Assembly: GCA_964350895.1 (NCBI GenBank)
Contig: CAYGMG010000001.1
Location: forward strand, 33,958 to 97,957
Source of the DNA: Pseudomarimonas sp964350895
Lineage (GTDB): Bacteria > Pseudomonadota > Gammaproteobacteria > Xanthomonadales > Xanthomonadaceae
DNA length: 64,000 nucleotides
Direction of reading: 5' to 3'
The position numbers and the translations under genes are program-made. Each line of letters starts with the position of its first letter. Position 1 is the first letter of the stretch. Below, in pieces: positions 59,994-64,000 of the stretch. The notes beneath the pieces were generated by a model. That model worked only from the letters and a program-made list of their open reading frames with translations, ran no database searches and was not told the origin of the DNA.

Positions 59994-61613
59994 CTAGCGC
60001 GCCGAGACGCTCGGCACATCGGCGAGCAGGATCAGGTCGCGCAGTTCGCGGCCTGCCTCGCCGTGCTTGGCAAGTCCTGAGCGATCAAGCAGGTCGACCA
60101 GCTGCTGGTGGCTGAAGCCAGCCAGATCCTCGTTGCCGCGCAGTTTTTCGGCAAAACCGGCGACCGCGGCGGCGAAGCCCAGCCGCTCACCGGCCGCGGC
60201 CTTCACCTCACGCCGTTCCACCGAATGCACGATCAGCTGACTGCTCGACTCGCCCGGCTGCTTGTAGCGCAGGCGCAGGCTGGCCAGCTGGACGTCGGCG
60301 GCAACACCGTCGCGCAGCTCCAGCTCGTACAGGGCGGTGACATCGTGGCCGGCGCCGATCTCGCCGGCGTCGACGGCGTCATTGTTGAAGTCCTCGCGGC
60401 TCAGGATGCGATTCTCGTAGCCGACCAGCCGGTAGCGGGCCACAGCCTGGGCATTGAATTCCAGCTGGATCTTGACGTCGCGGGCGATGCTCAGCAGGGT
60501 GCCGCCGATCTCGCTGACCAGCACCCGCTGCGCCTCCATGGCGTCGTCGATGTAGGCGTGATGCCCATCGCCTACATCGGCAAGCTGCTCGGCGATCTGG
60601 TCGTTGTAGCCCTGCGCGCCGAAGCCCAGCGTGGTCAGGGCGATGCCCGCCTCGCGGCGCTCGGCAACCAGCGCCTTGAGCGCATCGACCGAAGTGGCGC
60701 CGACATTGAAGTCGCCGTCGGTGGCGAGGATGACCCGGTTGATGCCGCCCTCCACCATCGACTGCGCAGCGGTCTCGTAGGCCAGGGTGATACCGGCACT
60801 GCCATGGGTCGATCCGCCGGACTGCAGCTGATCGAGCGCTTCGAGAATGGTTTCGCCCTGATCGCCCGCCGTGCTCGGCAGGACCAGGCCCGCGCTGCCG
60901 GCATAGGCAACGATGGCCACCCGATCCTGCGCGCGCAGCTGCCGTACCAGCTGGCGGAAGCCCTGTTTGAGCAGGGGCAGCTTGTCGGCCGAGTGCATCG
61001 AGCCCGAGGTGTCGATCAGGAACACCAGATTGGCCGGCGGCAGATCGCGCTGATCGACCTCGTAGCCCTTGAGGCCGACCAGCATCAGGGTGCGCTGCGG
61101 GTTCCACGGCGCCGGCGCCAGCTCGGTGCTGACCGAGAACGGCGTGTCGCGACTGATCGGCGGCGTGTAGCCATGCTCGAAGTAGTTGAGGAACTCCTCG
61201 GTGCGAACCGCCTCGCGCGGCGGGATCATCCCCTCGCGCAGCATGCGCCGGGCCAGGGTATAGCTGCCGGTGTCGACATCGATCGAGAAGGTCGACACCG
61301 GCAGCTCCAGCGCCGTGGTCCAGGCATTCGCGCTGAACGCCGCATGGCGGGTGTCGAAAGCCATGTCGACCGCAGGCGGCGGCGCTGCCGGCGCGCTCAT
61401 CAGCGGCGGTGCCAGATTGGCCAGCTGCGCATCCTTGCGAGCGGCATACTGCGCTTCGCTTGCAACGCGCGTCGGCTCGCTCAGCTCCTTTCGTTCGCGC
61501 AAGGAATCAAGGTCCGCGGACTTGCCCACCGCCTCCTGCTCACGCACCTCGGAGGCGCAGCCCGCCACCACGCCCGCCGCCAGGATCACCGCACCCCATG
61601 CCATGCTTTTCAT
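59994..61613 (-). CDS. lipoprotein with von Willebrand factor A domain (YfbK-like)
   Basis: 539 residues from ATG 61613 (GGAG 7 nt upstream). Lipobox VVAGC, so anchored in the envelope. An N-terminal vWF-A-associated region (STFSIDVDTGSYTLARRMLREG, EEFLNYFEHGY) precedes a VWA domain with MIDAS DTSGSM, the conserved Thr in GSTHGSAGI and the Asp in ATDGDFNVG. A C-terminal DUF3520-type tail (LYELELRDG...LRLRYKQPGE...FAAAVAGFAEKLRG) completes the YfbK architecture. Function unknown; metal-dependent protein binding is expected. Confidence 0.9.
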   Translation of the reverse strand: MKSMAWGAVILAAGVVAGCASEVREQEAVGKSADLDSLRERKELSEPTRVASEAQYAARKDAQLANLAPPLMSAPAAPPPAVDMAFDTRHAAFSANAWTTALELPVSTFSIDVDTGSYTLARRMLREGMIPPREAVRTEEFLNYFEHGYTPPISRDTPFSVSTELAPAPWNPQRTLMLVGLKGYEVDQRDLPPANLVFLIDTSGSMHSADKLPLLKQGFRQLVRQLRAQDRVAIVAYAGSAGLVLPSTAGDQGETILEALDQLQSGGSTHGSAGITLAYETAAQSMVEGGINRVILATDGDFNVGATSVDALKALVAERREAGIALTTLGFGAQGYNDQIAEQLADVGDGHHAYIDDAMEAQRVLVSEIGGTLLSIARDVKIQLEFNAQAVARYRLVGYENRILSREDFNNDAVDAGEIGAGHDVTALYELELRDGVAADVQLASLRLRYKQPGESSSQLIVHSVERREVKAAAGERLGFAAAVAGFAEKLRGNEDLAGFSHQQLVDLLDRSGLAKHGEAGRELRDLILLADVPSVSAR

Positions 61614-61738
61614 GCCCATCTCCATCGTGGATTCGGAGATGGAAACGCCGGCGTGGGCGAAACGGGGTTAGCGCATCGACACCCTCTTGAATCAGATGCC
61701 GGCCCTGCCCCGTTCGCGGCGAACCTGACGGGCGCAGC

Positions 61739-63169
61739 TCAGGGCAGATCGGCCAGCAGTTCGAGCATCCGCGCGGTCACCGACTGGACCTCGAAGGCGT
61801 CGATCCCGCCGCCATCATCATTGGACAGGGCAATCAGCACCTTGGGTTCCTCGCCGGCCCGTTCCAGCATCCAGACATGGGTCAGCACGTGGAAGTTGTC
61901 GGCGCTGCCTGAGGCCAGGCTGCCGCCCTTGTACCAGACCCGATCCCAGCGATCTCGCACATAGGGCTGGGCAACACTGGCGCCGAAGGCGGCCTCGACC
62001 CGGGCCAGCGCCTCGCTGCCGCGCGGCAGCTGGCGCAGGTAGGCGAACAGGCGGCAGATGTCGTTGGGGGTGGCCTGCCAGGTGCGGGTCAGCAGCTGGC
62101 TGTGGAAGAAAGCTCCGCCAGACTGCGGACCCAGCGGCTCGATCTGATCGGCAAGGAACTGCGCCTGGAACGGCTCGCTGCCATTGACATAGGACAGCGC
62201 GGTGCTCAGGTCGAAGGAGCGGAAGATGTGGAACTGCTCGCTGATGTTCAGGAAGGGCAGCAGCAGCTCGGGCGCTTCGATGGCGGTCTGCTGCACCACC
62301 TCGCCGATGCCGCTGCGGCCAAGCAGCTCGTGCATCAGGTCGGTGGCGGTATTGTCGCTGTTGCCCATCATCAGGGTCGCCAGCTCGGCGACGGTGAAGG
62401 ACGTGCCCAGCGGTTCGCTGTTGATCAGCCCGCCCGGCGCGAGCTCGCTGGCAACCAGCGGCAGCACATCGGCGGACGAGACCCTGCCCTGGGCGATTGC
62501 CCGGCCCAGCTCGGCGAGGATCCAGGACTTGAACACCGAGGCCGTGGCCCGTGGCTGGTCGGCGGCGCGCGCCTGGATCGGCATGCATTGGCCGCCGCCG
62601 TCGATCCGTCCGACCAGCAATGCCGGATTGGCGGACAGGGTCATGAACTTGTCCGCGGCTGCGCTCATCGACAGCGAAGCATCCTGGGCGAACATCAGGC
62701 TGCCGCCCACCGCATTCACGCCGAGCAGGGTGATCTTCTGCCCCGAGGTGAAGCGCACGCCGATGTTCATGAAGCCATACGGCGGCGGCGCGCCGGGGCT
62801 GTCGATGACCACGGTTGCGCGGATCGGGCTCAGGCTGACCACATCGAGGATCACCCCGCCCGGATAGCTGGCGCGGATGCTGTCGATGAACTGCCGGGTC
62901 TGTGCCAGCGGGATCGACTGCAGCCAGCTGTTGTCGAAATTGTCGAGGATCTCCTGGTCGCTGGTGGTCTGCCCGGGCTGCAGCTCCCCCATCAGCCAGG
63001 TCAGGCGACGGCTGGTCGGCCCGTCAGGCAGCTGGTAGACACCATTGACCCGGGGTATCGGCGAAACGATCTGCTCAGGCTCGAAGCCGTCGCCGAACAG
63101 GGCCTGAGCCGACGCCGCTGGCGCGCAGCACATGATCAGTCCCAGCAGTCCCCAGCAACGCATCTTCAT
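61739..63169 (-). CDS. secreted class A beta-lactamase-like serine hydrolase
   Basis: 476 residues from ATG 63169 (GGGGAGTAGCC upstream), with a signal peptide ending at ASAQ. Immediately after it comes LFGDGFEPEQ, the F-x-D-G-F-E element. The C-terminal half has the class A triad: S211-V-F-K214 (SxxK), S271-D-N273 (SDN) and a late KGG in VWYKGGSLASG in place of KTG. No Glu166-type omega loop (ExxLN) was recognised, so penicillin hydrolysis is doubtful. It may be an esterase or a peptidase of the same fold. The first ~200 residues are a separate domain of unknown role. Confidence 0.83.
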   Translation of the reverse strand: MKMRCWGLLGLIMCCAPAASAQALFGDGFEPEQIVSPIPRVNGVYQLPDGPTSRRLTWLMGELQPGQTTSDQEILDNFDNSWLQSIPLAQTRQFIDSIRASYPGGVILDVVSLSPIRATVVIDSPGAPPPYGFMNIGVRFTSGQKITLLGVNAVGGSLMFAQDASLSMSAAADKFMTLSANPALLVGRIDGGGQCMPIQARAADQPRATASVFKSWILAELGRAIAQGRVSSADVLPLVASELAPGGLINSEPLGTSFTVAELATLMMGNSDNTATDLMHELLGRSGIGEVVQQTAIEAPELLLPFLNISEQFHIFRSFDLSTALSYVNGSEPFQAQFLADQIEPLGPQSGGAFFHSQLLTRTWQATPNDICRLFAYLRQLPRGSEALARVEAAFGASVAQPYVRDRWDRVWYKGGSLASGSADNFHVLTHVWMLERAGEEPKVLIALSNDDGGGIDAFEVQSVTARMLELLADLP

Positions 63170-63393
63170 GGCTACTCCCCCCGACTGCCGGAGGCGGCCG
63201 AACCCCACTGCGCTGCGGGTAGCGCACCTCTGGTCGATGACCTACGCCGCGGGCCTGACCCGCGCTTGCGGACTCCAGCATACGCAGGCCGATCCGTGAC
63301 GCAAGTCGCGGTTTGCCAGAAACCGGCGCTCCGCCAGGCGAGCACCGTATCGCTACGACCTCAGCTCAATCGGGACGCAGCTCGCCGCCCCGC

Positions 63394-64000
63394 TCAAGCC
63401 GCCGCGGCCCGGTTCCGAAGCGCTTTGGCGAGCTGATCGCGGATCGGCAGATTGCGCAGACGCACGCCGCTGGCGGCGAAGATCGCATTGGTCAGGGCTG
63501 GCGCCGCGGTCGGTATACCCATCTCCCCGGCGCCTGCCGGGTCGGCCGTGCTGTCGATGATCTCGACCTCGACATCCGGCGCATCACGCGAGGCCAGCAG
63601 CGGATAGCGATCGAAATTGGTCTCCACGATGCGGCCCTCGGAGATCGAGGACTCCAGCGCGCGCGCGGTGCTGATCCCGTCGATGGTCCCGCCCATCATC
63701 TGCGCTTGCAGCCCCAGCGGATTGATCACCCGGCCGACGTCGACCGCGCAGACGCAGCGCCGGATGTGCCACGCGCCGTCCTCATCCACCTCGACTTCCA
63801 TCGCATGCGCCGCGTAGCCGCCGAAGGTGAAGTGGCCGGCGATGCCAAGGCCACGGTGCTTGCCCGGGTCACGACCCCAGCCGATCTTCTCTGCCGCCCG
63901 GCGCAGCACCGCGGCCAGCCGCCCGGTATCGAAGGTCGGCCCGCCGTGCTGCGCGTAGGGCAGCTCGCGCGGCTCGCCCAGCAGGGCAAGGCGCAGGGCC
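63394..64000 (-). CDS. molybdopterin-binding dehydrogenase large subunit (xanthine dehydrogenase family, IorB-like), partial
   Basis: Only the C-terminal ~200 residues are in the window; the gene begins beyond base 64000. The segment GLGIAGHFTFGGYAAHAMEVEVDEDGAWHIRRCVCAVDVGRVINPLGLQAQMMGGTIDGIS and the active-site Glu region GAGEMGIPTAAPALTNAIFAASG are typical of isoquinoline 1-oxidoreductase beta / aldehyde-oxidase-type subunits. The family hydroxylates N-heterocycles or aldehydes using molybdenum. The substrate and partner FeS subunit are outside the window. Confidence 0.88.
   Translation of the reverse strand, partial: ALRLALLGEPRELPYAQHGGPTFDTGRLAAVLRRAAEKIGWGRDPGKHRGLGIAGHFTFGGYAAHAMEVEVDEDGAWHIRRCVCAVDVGRVINPLGLQAQMMGGTIDGISTARALESSISEGRIVETNFDRYPLLASRDAPDVEVEIIDSTADPAGAGEMGIPTAAPALTNAIFAASGVRLRNLPIRDQLAKALRNRAAAA

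Noticed and set aside
1..64000. CRISPR array, tRNA, rRNA, integrase or insertion sequence
   Set aside because: No regularly spaced direct repeats, cloverleaf, rRNA-like block or transposase motif was seen by reading; a covariance search was not possible.

Overview
The window is a 64 kb, GC-rich, gene-dense chromosomal segment from a Gram-negative gammaproteobacterium. It most resembles the Lysobacterales/Xanthomonadales. The clues are LpxC and other envelope genes, a LipA lipase with a LifO-type foldase, Xanthomonad-style -10 boxes with poor -35 boxes, GTGGGAGCGG extragenic repeats, and secreted proteins with recurrent short domains such as SG-x-W-[WY] and F-x-D-[GS]-F-E. No rRNA, tRNA, integrase, transposase, prophage or CRISPR array was seen. 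The assignment to an order is inference.

Layout. 1-8.9 kb: a secreted duplicated-domain protein (cut by the window start), a secreted di-haem peroxidase/MauG-like protein with two N-terminal copies of a beta domain, an orphan MacB/FtsX permease, and a lipase/foldase operon. 8.9-9.4 kb: four REP-like palindromic repeats. 9.4-16 kb: a zinc alcohol dehydrogenase, a large PAS-GAF-PAS-LOV-GGDEF-EAL c-di-GMP protein, and parC.

16.1-35.5 kb is the most interesting part: a thirteen-gene, co-oriented lanthipeptide locus of the NHLP/NHLM type. It encodes an HExxH protein, a sigma-54 enhancer-binding protein (EBP), two NHLP-leader precursor peptides with near-identical core patterns, a CCG-type LanM synthetase, a 2OG-Fe(II) oxygenase, a two-domain GNAT acetyltransferase, two tandem TolC-like outer-membrane factors, an HlyD-like adaptor, a C39-peptidase ABC exporter, a second NHLM ABC transporter, and an Asp/Asn beta-hydroxylase-like enzyme. 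A textbook -24/-12 sigma-54 promoter lies just before the first precursor. Twin 22-bp-spaced palindromes sit about 90-120 bp upstream of its predicted start. Read together, the upstream EBP would bind the palindromes and drive the precursors and their maturation and export genes. LanM would make one thioether ring per peptide, the two oxygenases (and possibly the GNAT) would decorate it, the C39 exporter would cut after the GG, and the HlyD/TolC parts would carry the product across both membranes.

35.5-64 kb returns to ordinary chromosome: an FKBP lipoprotein, lpxC with its own promoter, tag, an exported amidohydrolase, an HD-GYP phosphodiesterase, a DUF924 protein, Dcp peptidase, a TPR-methyltransferase, a signal-peptide-bearing Hcp-like protein, YaeQ, YCII, a beta-helix protein, a GntR/ABC cassette with a clear operator, NDH-2, a class I methyltransferase, DUF3592 and DUF4124 proteins, a VWA lipoprotein, a class A beta-lactamase-like serine hydrolase and, cut by the window end, a molybdopterin dehydrogenase large subunit.
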